Assembly (NCBI RefSeq): GCF_023502235.1
Contig: NZ_JAMFLY010000002.1
Location: 620,001-684,000, forward strand
Direction of reading: 5' to 3'
DNA from: Flagellimonas myxillae
Lineage (GTDB): Bacteria > Bacteroidota > Bacteroidia > Flavobacteriales > Flavobacteriaceae
DNA length: 64,000 nt
The notes below the pieces were generated by a model. The model was not told the origin of the DNA, made no database searches, and saw nothing but the letters and a program-made list of their open reading frames with translations. This document shows positions 36,532 to 44,949 of this stretch, piece by piece. The position numbers and the translations under genes were made by a program. Within the stretch, counting starts at the first letter, position 1. The number at the start of each line of letters is the position of its first letter.

Positions 36532-37620
36532 TTAGTTTGCAAGCACCCTGAATTTTCCGTTGGATTCAACCACCAAGGTGTTTTTGGTGAAAGGACTTTT
36601 GGCCCAAAGGGTGAACCCTGTTTTGTGAATATCAAGGTTTGGTCTTACCGTTTTACCAAGTATTTTTTTGCCGTCGGTAAAATATTCGTTATGGGCAGTT
36701 TTCCATTGCACTGCATCTTTTTTCTGAACCAAATCCCGGTATAGCTCATACAAATACCATTTGACATGATCGTCCTTTGGGATTTCAAATTCCTCTGGGT
36801 TGCCACCTACTTCGTTTTCAGAAAAATATACATAACCCCATCTTTCGGGCTCGTGCATGTTGATGACATATTGTGGGGACCAGACCCAGTTGTATTCAGG
36901 TAAATGCTTACCGGTTTTTGGGTCTATCTTTCTGGAATATTTCCCATCGGTGATATCGTAATCCCAATTCACCCTGGAAAATCCGACCCTCCAAAATTTA
37001 CTCTTGGGAACATTGTCTTGGTAATAACCGGTACGGACGTCCCTAAAGGGGATGGCAATTTCCAAGGTCCACCCCTCGTCTACGTCAGAAGGGTCATTAA
37101 GGGTTCCCTGCACCGAAACCGCAGACTGCATTCCCAATGCTTCCCAGCCATTCAACGTTTCGTTGCCAGCTCTATAGGGAGCAGTCAGGTATTGGTCCCA
37201 AACCGTGTTCAATACATTCCACTCCAGTTCATAATATCCGTGTACGTCGCCTTCGGGGTCTAGAAAAACCTCAAAATCATTGTTGTGGAAAATTACCGCA
37301 TCATGCTCGGTAATATCTCCCCAAACATGGGGTTCCTTAATTCTGGCAAAGAAGTAGATGTTGGTTTCATCCCAAAGCATTTTTACTTGGGTGTCATAAG
37401 TTGGTTTTTTATCTCCCTCAATGTCGATAAACAAGTCAGACCAAGGTCCCTTTTCCCAAGAGGTTTCATCAGCCAGTCCGTCAATTTTGATGGTTTCGGT
37501 CGCTTTATACGCGACATATTTTCTTGGGGTCTCCTGTGCAGACAGGATTATACACCCAATATACAGGGAGAAAAGGATGAAACTGATTAACTTTTTGTGT
37601 CTTTCGGCAAAGTCTTTCAT
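36532..37620 (-). CDS. CBM9-like carbohydrate-binding protein
   Basis: The 362-residue protein has an N-terminal hydrophobic signal (ISFILFSLYIGCIILSAQ) and a carbohydrate-binding family 9-like beta-sandwich (about 45-270; TIKIDGLADETSWEKGPWSD, NNDFEVFLDPEGDVHGYYEL, GWTLEIAIPF, KFWRVGFSRVNWDY). The last ~90 residues (VKWYLYELYRDLVQKKD onward) are typical of these proteins but without a named fold. Homologues in glycan loci are presumed sugar-binding and not catalytic. It sits between GH92 and GH130 genes, 7 nt from the GH130 stop side, so it belongs to the same transcript. Confidence 0.85.
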   Translation of the reverse strand: MKDFAERHKKLISFILFSLYIGCIILSAQETPRKYVAYKATETIKIDGLADETSWEKGPWSDLFIDIEGDKKPTYDTQVKMLWDETNIYFFARIKEPHVWGDITEHDAVIFHNNDFEVFLDPEGDVHGYYELEWNVLNTVWDQYLTAPYRAGNETLNGWEALGMQSAVSVQGTLNDPSDVDEGWTLEIAIPFRDVRTGYYQDNVPKSKFWRVGFSRVNWDYDITDGKYSRKIDPKTGKHLPEYNWVWSPQYVINMHEPERWGYVYFSENEVGGNPEEFEIPKDDHVKWYLYELYRDLVQKKDAVQWKTAHNEYFTDGKKILGKTVRPNLDIHKTGFTLWAKSPFTKNTLVVESNGKFRVLAN

Positions 37621-37627
37621 GACGGGT

Positions 37628-38632
37628 TTATAAACTATTTTCTTTGGTAAACTTCACAATTCCAGATATCCGCCCAAAGGCCAGGGCGGTAACTGTATCG
37701 GCAGCACCATAATAAATTGCCACCTTGTCCTCTTCCATGCTATGTAGGCTTGCGCAGGGGAATACCACATTGGGTACATCCCCGATACATTCATATGAAG
37801 TTTGGGGTGAAATAAGATAAGGTTGGGTCCTGAATTTTACTTGGTCGGGTCGGTCTTTGTCCAAAATGGCCGCTCCCATGGAATATCGGAAGCCATTGCA
37901 GGTGTTAATAACACCATGGTAAAACATGAGCCACCCTTCGTCCACTAAAATGGGAACCGAACCAGCTCCAATTTTGGTGCATTGCCATGCACTATCCTCA
38001 AACCTTGAAGCTTTCATCACACAGCGATGCTCGCCCCAATATTTCATATCTGGGCTGTAGCTTACATAAATATCCCCAAAGGCCGTATGTCCATTATCAC
38101 TGGGTCTGCTCAGCATGGCATATTTGCCATCAATTTTTCCTGGGAACAGCACCCCGTTTCGGTTAAAGGGCAAAAAGGCATTTTCACATTGGAAAAACTC
38201 CTTAAAATCAAAAGTATATCCGATGCCGATTGTTGGACCATGGTAACCATTGCACCAGGTTATCCAATATCGGTCCTCGATAAAAGTAACCCTGGGATCA
38301 TATTTGTAATCGGAATCTATCATGGAGGTGTTGCCCTCCTGAAAGGAAATCGGGTTGTGCGCAATATCCCAGTTTATTCCATCTTTGCTAAAACCGGCAA
38401 AGATGTTCATTTGCACTGCCTTGTTATCACATCTAAAAACCCCGGCGTAGCCATCTTCAAACGGAACTACAGCGCTGTTAAAAATGCTATTTGAGGAAGG
38501 AATTGCATCTCTTTCGATAATGGGGTTTTCGCTATACCTCCATATAACATCTGTACTGCCTTCCGGTCTTTCTTGCCAAGGAATTGTATTCACTTTTTCC
38601 AATGTTTGATATGCCATAAATTGATGAACCAT
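37628..38632 (-). CDS. GH130 beta-mannoside phosphorylase (probably Man-beta-1,4-GlcNAc type)
   Basis: The product is 334 residues, cytoplasmic (no signal peptide), and is a five-bladed GH130 propeller. Key segments are [38 protein letters not shown] with the conserved Asp112, [20 protein letters not shown], and a C-terminal [16 protein letters not shown]130 enzymes split beta-mannosides with phosphate, releasing mannose-1-phosphate. With GH92 and GH20 neighbours the likely substrate is Man-beta-1,4-GlcNAc from the N-glycan core, rather than plant mannan disaccharides. ATG at 38617 (MAYQTLEK) may be the true start. It follows the symporter gene with a 15-nt gap, which suggests that the symporter brings in its substrate. 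Confidence 0.93.
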   Translation of the reverse strand: MVHQFMAYQTLEKVNTIPWQERPEGSTDVIWRYSENPIIERDAIPSSNSIFNSAVVPFEDGYAGVFRCDNKAVQMNIFAGFSKDGINWDIAHNPISFQEGNTSMIDSDYKYDPRVTFIEDRYWITWCNGYHGPTIGIGYTFDFKEFFQCENAFLPFNRNGVLFPGKIDGKYAMLSRPSDNGHTAFGDIYVSYSPDMKYWGEHRCVMKASRFEDSAWQCTKIGAGSVPILVDEGWLMFYHGVINTCNGFRYSMGAAILDKDRPDQVKFRTQPYLISPQTSYECIGDVPNVVFPCASLHSMEEDKVAIYYGAADTVTALAFGRISGIVKFTKENSL

Positions 38633-38647
38633 TTGGCTGAATGTGGG

Positions 38648-40525
38648 TTAATTCGGAATTTTTTGCACCCTGTTCAACCAAGTAAATTTTAGAATTATTG
38701 AAGTTATTAAAAATACTACGAGTGACACCAGCATTTTTGGGTAGTCCCGTATCAGTAAGTAAATGGGGAGGAGGATCATGCTGGATTGCCAAATAATTCC
38801 AATGGCACAATTACACATGTCCATCCAAAAATCGTTGTTCTTTTCAAAGCCAGAATCCTCTGCTTTTAGTTGGTCGGTTACCGGTTTCCACCACCCCCAG
38901 GGTTTTACATTCTTGTAAAAGGACTTCAAGATATCGATGTCCGTAGGCTTTGAGAGGTAGGTGCCCAAATAGGAACCCAACAGGGAAACCCCAAAAATGA
39001 TCGGGAACAGATAGATTGCATGCACATGGGATATCTCATACAAAAAAGTATCCTCGGCGAAGCTTCCTTTATTTTGATCAAGAAAATACTGAAGGCTGGC
39101 CACCACAAGGCCGGCTACCATGCCCCAAAAATATCCCCAACCATTAAATCGCCACCAAATCCATTTCAGGAAATTGGCAGCAACATACCCTCCGTACAAA
39201 GCACTGGTGATCCAAAGGGTCAAAGAGTTGATGGAATCTGCAAAGAAGCCCATGCAAACCCCAAGACCAACAACCGCAAAGGATGCAATATGGCTTGCTT
39301 TGATATAATGTTTGTTGGAAGCTTCTGGCTTAAAGTACTTTTTATAGATGTCGTTTACGATATAGGCGGGACCTGAATTTACAAAGGCAGAAAAGGTGGA
39401 CATAAAAGCTGCTAGGAGTCCGGCCAAAAGCAATCCTTTAACACCAACGGGAATGTGGTTGTTGATGACTTTGGGCAGGATAACTTCCAAATCCCCACCG
39501 TTCAATCCAGGATTTGAGCTCATTTCGGGGACAAGGGTAACCAATGCGATTACAACAATGCCTGCGATTAACAGATATCGTGGAATATAGAGCACCAAAC
39601 TGGTGAAACCGCTCATATAGGCCGATTCCTTTACTGTGCGGGTGGAGAGGATTCGCTGGAAATCGAAACCGGGAACAGGACCTGCCACACTGGCAAAAAA
39701 TCCTTTGAACAAGGTCATGCCTATAAATGCTCCGAACATTTTATAGCCCTCGGAATCTATGAGGTCGTTGAAAGCTTGGAACTTATCGCTCCAATGCGGC
39801 CCCAACTCGTTATTGAAAAAGATACTGCGCCATTCCGGGGACAATACCGCATTAATATCGACCTCGGCTACGGTTACAAAGGTATAACCAGCCACTAACA
39901 ACCCTGCTACTACCATGATCAGGTATTGCAGAACCTCCGTGGCCACTACGGAGAACATTCCTCCCTTAATGGTATAAATTGTTGTTAAAATAATAATAAT
40001 CAACGCATAGGACTGCTCCGAATTGAGCAGGAGCGTTTCACCAATGAACCAGCTGAGGTCCCAAGGCAAAATAATGGTCATAAACTTACCGGCACCTTCA
40101 AAGAAATAAGCGATGAATCCGACCGTGGATATAATGGCAAAAACAGCAATAATAAAATGCGATGCACGGCCTGCCCTTCCGTCACCGAACCGGGTCAAGA
40201 TCCATTCAGAGCCAGTCATAATATTAGACCGACGAATCCAGACCGCTAGGAACATCATCACAAAAATCTGATTCCAAACGGGCCATAACCACATGAACAT
40301 AAAACTCTTGGCTCCATAGAGGAACAATATTCCGACCATCCACGCCGTCCCGGATACATCGAACATGCCGGAACCATTACTAAGGCCCAAATAATACCAT
40401 TTGATGTTGTTACCACCCAAAAAATAGGATTCAAGACCCTTAGAAGCTTTTTTGGATACCCAAATTCCAATGAACAGGGTCAACAACACGTAGACGATTA
40501 TTATTGAAAGATCAATTAACTCCAT
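38648..40525 (-). CDS. Sodium:solute symporter (SSS family) for locus-derived sugar
   Basis: The 625-residue protein has about 13-14 membrane segments, beginning LIDLSIIIVYVLLTLFIGIW and continuing through ALIIIILTTIYTIKGGMFSV and LLIAGIVVIALVTL. The SSS sequence GLLLAGLLAAFMSTFSAFVN near residue 375 contains the residues that form the sodium-2 site. A short cytoplasmic insert (DILKSFYKNVKPWGWWKPVT) precedes the last helices. It is in the inner membrane and probably imports a mono- or disaccharide (mannose or Man-GlcNAc) for the adjacent GH130. It lies between a GH92 and the GH130 gene with gaps of 16 and 15 nt. Confidence 0.95.
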   Translation of the reverse strand: MELIDLSIIIVYVLLTLFIGIWVSKKASKGLESYFLGGNNIKWYYLGLSNGSGMFDVSGTAWMVGILFLYGAKSFMFMWLWPVWNQIFVMMFLAVWIRRSNIMTGSEWILTRFGDGRAGRASHFIIAVFAIISTVGFIAYFFEGAGKFMTIILPWDLSWFIGETLLLNSEQSYALIIIILTTIYTIKGGMFSVVATEVLQYLIMVVAGLLVAGYTFVTVAEVDINAVLSPEWRSIFFNNELGPHWSDKFQAFNDLIDSEGYKMFGAFIGMTLFKGFFASVAGPVPGFDFQRILSTRTVKESAYMSGFTSLVLYIPRYLLIAGIVVIALVTLVPEMSSNPGLNGGDLEVILPKVINNHIPVGVKGLLLAGLLAAFMSTFSAFVNSGPAYIVNDIYKKYFKPEASNKHYIKASHIASFAVVGLGVCMGFFADSINSLTLWITSALYGGYVAANFLKWIWWRFNGWGYFWGMVAGLVVASLQYFLDQNKGSFAEDTFLYEISHVHAIYLFPIIFGVSLLGSYLGTYLSKPTDIDILKSFYKNVKPWGWWKPVTDQLKAEDSGFEKNNDFWMDMCNCAIGIIWQSSMILLPIYLLIRDYPKMLVSLVVFLITSIILKFTWLNRVQKIPN

Positions 40526-40541
40526 AGTATTATCCTAGGTT

Positions 40542-42788
40542 TTAGGTGCCCCAATTTGTATTGGGCTCCGGGCCCATAAAAAATTCAAGTTTTCCTCCTG
40601 CCATCAATTCCTTATGGGTAATGTAGCTTCGCTCTAGCGGGGCTCCATTTAGTTTTACCGATTGGATATATTTATTGATGGGTGAGGTATCGTTTGCTGT
40701 TATTACAAATTCCTTGTTTTCTTCAACGGAGACCGTAACTTTTTCAAAAATGGGACTGCCCAGTTCGTACTGCCCTGATGCAGGATTCATGGGATAGAAC
40801 CCCATGGCGCTAAATACGTACCATGCCGACATTTGCCCGCAATCCTCGTTCCCGCTTAGTCCATCGGGTTGGGTGCTGTACTGACTATCCAAAATTTCCC
40901 TTACCCATTCTTGGGTTTTCCATGGTTTTTTGGCCTTGTTGAACAAATATGCAATATGGTGGCTGGGTTCATTACCGTGTGCGTATTGTCCAATCAATCC
41001 TGATATGTCCACAGAAACATTGTCTCCCGAAATCTCGGAGCTTTCGGTAAAAAGCTGTTCCAATTTGTTCGAAAAGGCTTCAGGTCCACCATGCAATTCG
41101 ATGAATCCGGGAACATCATGAAGCACAAACCAACTGTGCTGCCATGCATTACCTTCGGTATAGTCTGTATGTTCCCTATGATTGGAATGTTTTGGGTCGA
41201 AAGGTTCGTTCCAACTTTGCCCGTCCTCAGATTTGCCACGCATAAACCCGGTATTGGCATCGAATAGCTGTTTGTAGGCATTGGAACGGTTCAGGAAATA
41301 TGTGTAATCTTCATCTTTGCCCAGCTCTTTTGCCATTTGGGCAACGCACCAATCATTATAGGCAAATTCCAGGCTAATGGTAACAGACTCGTCCAGGGAA
41401 GTATAGGGGATATAACCGAATTCCTTGTAGGGAGCCAGTCCCCGAATGTCTCCCATCATTGTGTTTTTTACAGCTTCATAGGCTATTTCCACATTGTAAC
41501 CCCTTACCCCTTTTAGGAATGCTTCCGCTATCATGGAAACCCCATGATTCCCTGTCATGGTATTGGTCTCATTACCATAAAGGGTCCAAACCGGGAGTCT
41601 ACCCTGCTCTTCATAGTATATCAGCATGGATTGCACAATACTGGAGACGCGTTCGGATTGCAGTATGTTTAACAGGGGGTTTTCTGCACGGAAGGTATCC
41701 CAAAGCGAAAGTGTGGAATAGGCTTCCCATCCGGATGCCTTTACAATACTGTCGTTCTGCAACCGAAATTCCCCATTGGTATCACTAAAAAGTACTGGGG
41801 CAATTTGGGTATGATAGAGGGCCGTATAGAAGATAGTCTTCAATGAATCCTGGGGCGTTTCAACCTTGATTTTGGAAAGTAAGGACTCCCATTTGTCATG
41901 GGTGTTGTTCTTAATTTCTTCAAAAGAATTATTGGTCCCATGTGCAGCCAAATTGGCCTCGGCATTTTCAACGCTTACCGAAGAAACCGCAATTTGCAGC
42001 TCCAACACATTTCCAGAGTCCGTTTTTGGGAAGAACTGGGCGCCGACTTTTTTTCCTTGCGCTACTTCCATGGATTCCAGGGGCTTTCCATCAGCTACAA
42101 ACCCTGCTTCACCAATTGGATTGGAAGTTTTTATGACGAAGAACAGTTTTTGGTTTTTGGCCCATCCAGTACTGTGTCTATACCCCACAATGGTATTTTC
42201 ATCCTTTAGGGTAATGGAACTTTGAATGGGGGCATCCCAATTTACAGCATAGCCTAAATCCAAAATGAAAGTGGATTTTTCCTGATTGGGGTAAGTGTAT
42301 TTGTGAAAGGCTACATATTCGTTGGAGGTAAGTTCCACCTTGATTCCGGAATCTTCGAGATCAACCTTGTAGTATCCAGGTTTTGCAATTTCGCTTTCAT
42401 GTGAAAAGGTAGAGGTGTAGGGCAGGCTATCCCTTTGTTTGCCAAAAAGACCTAGATCTACTTTCTTGTTGGTGGGCATGATCAAAAGGTCTGCCAAATC
42501 CCCAATTCCCGTTCCGCTGAGGTGAAGTTGCCCAAAACCGGAAATAATGGAGTCCGATATATGGTATCCAGAGCACCAGTCCCAACCACCTCTTCCGTTA
42601 TCCGGACTGGGTTGAACCATACCAAAGGGTGCGGTGGCTCCCGGAAAAGTATGTCCATGTCCCCCAGTGCCAATAAAGGGGTCGACCAAATCAACCAGAC
42701 TTTCTTGAGGGTCCAAATTCTTGGTTTCCTGGCAAGAAAATCCCAAGACCAAAGCAGCTACCAAAATAAATATCGTACTCCTGTTCAT
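40542..42788 (-). CDS. GH92 alpha-mannosidase lipoprotein, first gene of the mannoside operon
   Basis: The product is 748 residues with lipobox GFSC (Cys19). GH92 motifs are complete: LVDLVDPFIGTGGHGHTFPG, GFGQLHLSGTGIGDLADLLI, LSLWDTFRAENPLLNI, YAHGNEPSHHIAYLFNK with general acid Glu607, and GNEDCGQMSAWYVFSAMGFY. It is the closest relative in this window of the GH92 at 34266 (same length and acid motif), so these two probably arose by duplication. As the first gene it faces the 223-nt divergent promoter region shared with the LytS kinase gene, which places the operon under likely control of that two-component system. Confidence 0.95.
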   Translation of the reverse strand: MNRSTIFILVAALVLGFSCQETKNLDPQESLVDLVDPFIGTGGHGHTFPGATAPFGMVQPSPDNGRGGWDWCSGYHISDSIISGFGQLHLSGTGIGDLADLLIMPTNKKVDLGLFGKQRDSLPYTSTFSHESEIAKPGYYKVDLEDSGIKVELTSNEYVAFHKYTYPNQEKSTFILDLGYAVNWDAPIQSSITLKDENTIVGYRHSTGWAKNQKLFFVIKTSNPIGEAGFVADGKPLESMEVAQGKKVGAQFFPKTDSGNVLELQIAVSSVSVENAEANLAAHGTNNSFEEIKNNTHDKWESLLSKIKVETPQDSLKTIFYTALYHTQIAPVLFSDTNGEFRLQNDSIVKASGWEAYSTLSLWDTFRAENPLLNILQSERVSSIVQSMLIYYEEQGRLPVWTLYGNETNTMTGNHGVSMIAEAFLKGVRGYNVEIAYEAVKNTMMGDIRGLAPYKEFGYIPYTSLDESVTISLEFAYNDWCVAQMAKELGKDEDYTYFLNRSNAYKQLFDANTGFMRGKSEDGQSWNEPFDPKHSNHREHTDYTEGNAWQHSWFVLHDVPGFIELHGGPEAFSNKLEQLFTESSEISGDNVSVDISGLIGQYAHGNEPSHHIAYLFNKAKKPWKTQEWVREILDSQYSTQPDGLSGNEDCGQMSAWYVFSAMGFYPMNPASGQYELGSPIFEKVTVSVEENKEFVITANDTSPINKYIQSVKLNGAPLERSYITHKELMAGGKLEFFMGPEPNTNWGT

Positions 42789-42930
42789 GGGTGTTCGGTG
42801 TTATTGGTATTTTTTATACTTTGCCTCAAAATTTATTTGATTTTCTTATAGTTGGTTTGGAATCCTGGGTTGGATCTGTGGTCGTGTTGGGTTAGAAAAT
42901 GTATTTCTAAATATTTATAATTTTATCCTC

Positions 42931-42951
42931 TGGTCGAATAAAATTAGACCA
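42931..42951. promoter_or_regulatory. 21-bp imperfect palindrome in the divergent GH92/LytS promoter region
   Basis: Arms TGGTCGAAT and ATTAGACCA (one mismatch) flank a 3-nt AAA centre. It lies 60 nt before the kinase ATG and 142 nt before the GH92 start on the other strand. Its left part matches the TRGTCGAA-N5-TT elements at 44878 and 27162, so it may be the operator through which the LytTR regulator controls both directions. Confidence 0.45.
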
Positions 42952-43011
42952 ACAACAAGCCCTAAAAGCTAAACAACAGAAAAACCGTACGATCAAAAAA
43001 CACTGCTACTG

Positions 43012-44097
43012 ATGTATATAAATGACAAATTAGAGGAACTCTTAAAAGTAGAATCCCCCCAGCAGTATAAAATAACATACAAGCACCACATCATATTTTG
43101 GGTTATCTATTTCTTACTCAACACCTTACGATGGGGGAGCATTCATAGTGATTTTGCACTGTCCTTAAAGACCAATTTGATTGGTTTTCCGATTCACATT
43201 GCGTTATCCTATTTCAATATTTACTTTCTGATGCCCAAATTTGTGTATACCAGAAAGTATGTGATGTACGCTCTTTTGGTAGTGGTCTGTTTGTTTGTTA
43301 TGCTGTTGGTAAAGTTTAATCTGACCTATTATCTGGTCAGTACCAATGTAATGCCCGAAAGCCCTGAATATGTGGACAGCCTTACCCTGAATTACGCTAT
43401 TATTACAATGTTTGGGGAACTGTATGTGGTTGCCTTTGCCACGGCGATAAAGGTAACCGTAGATTGGCTTCGGGAACACAGCAAGCTACATGATCTGGAA
43501 AAACGTCAGTTGACCACGGAACTGAAATTCCTGCGCTCCCAAGTTTCCCCACATTTTTTCTTCAATACTTTGAACAATATCTATTCCCTTACCCTGGAGA
43601 AATCGGACAAGGCACCCGAGGTAATTCTAAAACTTTCTGGATTAATGCGATACCTGCTTTACGCAACCAAAAAGCGAAAACAGGATTTAAAAAGTGAGAT
43701 AGATTGCATCCAAAACTATATAGACTTGGAACGGATTCGTTTTAACGATTCCCTAGAGATAGATTTTGGAATTTCCGGGGATTTGGAAAACAAGGAAATT
43801 GCACCCATGCTTCTGGTCCCTTTGATAGAAAATTGTTTTAAGCACGGAGCCAGCAAAAACATTGGGGATATGAATATCACAATCGATATCAATGTCGACG
43901 AAGATTTTTTGTATTTTAAGGTGTCCAACACCATCCCAAAAAGGGATACCAATAGCAAGGTGGCAACCCGTGGAGGAGGTATTGGACTTTCCAATGTGAA
44001 GAAGAGGTTGGAGCTGGGGTACGACCCCAATAATTATGAGCTTTCTATCTTTGAAAAGGAGAAAATGTTTCATGTGGATTTAAAATTAAAAGTATGA
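43012..44097 (+). CDS. LytS-type sensor histidine kinase
   Basis: The product is 361 residues. Four membrane segments fill the first ~150 residues (HIIFWVIYFLLNTLRWG, IGFPIHIALSYFNIYFLM, YVMYALLVVVCLFVMLLV, YAIITMFGELYVVAFATAI) with no large extracellular sensor. The His_kinase (PF06580) box is FLRSQVSPHFFFNTLNNIYS with the phospho-acceptor His in SPHFFF. The ATPase domain has PLIENCFKHGASKN (N box) and GGGIGLSNVKKRLEL (G box). It overlaps the LytTR regulator gene (ATGATG at the junction), so the two form a coupled pair. It probably senses a membrane or periplasmic cue linked to mannoside use, and it is divergent from the GH operon. Confidence 0.95.
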   Translation: MYINDKLEELLKVESPQQYKITYKHHIIFWVIYFLLNTLRWGSIHSDFALSLKTNLIGFPIHIALSYFNIYFLMPKFVYTRKYVMYALLVVVCLFVMLLVKFNLTYYLVSTNVMPESPEYVDSLTLNYAIITMFGELYVVAFATAIKVTVDWLREHSKLHDLEKRQLTTELKFLRSQVSPHFFFNTLNNIYSLTLEKSDKAPEVILKLSGLMRYLLYATKKRKQDLKSEIDCIQNYIDLERIRFNDSLEIDFGISGDLENKEIAPMLLVPLIENCFKHGASKNIGDMNITIDINVDEDFLYFKVSNTIPKRDTNSKVATRGGGIGLSNVKKRLELGYDPNNYELSIFEKEKMFHVDLKLKV

Positions 44098-44810
44098 TGG
44101 CCTTGAGAGTGATAATTATTGACGATGAGCCCTTGGCAATCAACGTGTTAAAAAATTATGTCGAGCAAGTGAGCCAACTAGAGTTGGTACAAACGTTTTC
44201 CAATGCCATCGACGCCAATCTGTTTTTGCAGGAAAACGAAGTGGACATTATTTTTCTCGATATCAATATGCCCATTTTGGATGGGCTCAACTTTTTGGAA
44301 TCCCTGAAGGTTACGCCCATGATCGTAATTACCACTGCCCATGAGGAATACGCTTTAAAAAGCTTTGAATTGGAAGCTATTGATTACTTGGTCAAGCCCA
44401 TTCCGTTTCCTAGATTTTTAAAGGCCATCAATAGGATTATTGGATTGAAGCAGGGAGCTTCCAATTTTGCACACTCTGGTAATGAGAAACCAAGTATTTT
44501 TGTAAAGGTCGACAAGAAGAAGCTTCAAAAGATTTTTATTGATGAGATCGTGGTGGTCGAAAGCTTGAAGGATTATATCAGGATTAAGACCACATCCGCC
44601 AAATATATCATCCACAAGACGCTCGGCAGTTTTACCGATGAACTTCCGTCGGATAAATTTCTAAGGATTCACCGCTCGTATACCATTGCCATTGATAAGG
44701 TGGAGTCCATAGAAGGGAACAGTTTGGAAGTTGATGGCATCCGATATACCATCGGGCGAAGCTATTTGAACGAGGCCAAGAGCCGGATTCTTAACGATAC
44801 CATGAACTAG
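44094..44810 (+). CDS. LytTR-family response regulator, partner of the LytS kinase
   Basis: The product is 238 residues with a receiver domain (1-118; VIIIDDEPLAINVLKNY, phospho-acceptor Asp56 in IIFLDINMPILDGLNFL, Lys in DYLVKPIPF) and a LytTR DNA-binding domain (about 140-235; IFVKVDKKKLQKIFIDEIV, VVESLKDYIRIKTTSAKYI, FLRIHRSYTIAIDKVESI). Two adjacent ATG codons (44094 and 44097) overlap the kinase stop. It probably regulates the GH operon on its left and the heme-protein operon on its right, since both promoter regions carry the same TGGTCGAA-N5-TTAG core. Confidence 0.95.
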   Translation: MMALRVIIIDDEPLAINVLKNYVEQVSQLELVQTFSNAIDANLFLQENEVDIIFLDINMPILDGLNFLESLKVTPMIVITTAHEEYALKSFELEAIDYLVKPIPFPRFLKAINRIIGLKQGASNFAHSGNEKPSIFVKVDKKKLQKIFIDEIVVVESLKDYIRIKTTSAKYIIHKTLGSFTDELPSDKFLRIHRSYTIAIDKVESIEGNSLEVDGIRYTIGRSYLNEAKSRILNDTMN

Positions 44811-44877
44811 ACTGCATCCTGTTGATTCACAGGTGGTTTGTTGATATTTTATTCACACAGCTTTCGACATTTGTTAT

Positions 44878-44894
44878 TGGTCGAAATTTTTTAG
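44878..44894 (+). promoter_or_regulatory. TGGTCGAA-N5-TTAG element upstream of the heme-protein operon
   Basis: TGGTCGAA-ATTTT-TTAG lies 55 nt before the ATG at 44950, in the 139-nt gap after the LytTR gene. It matches the left arm and TTAG of the palindrome at 42931 and most of the element at 27162. The gap has no clear terminator, so the operon could also receive read-through from the regulator gene. Confidence 0.4.
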
Positions 44895-44949
44895 GAAAAA
44901 TCAGCTTATCTGGGTAGCTTCATGGCAAACGCTATTAAATTCATTGGGC

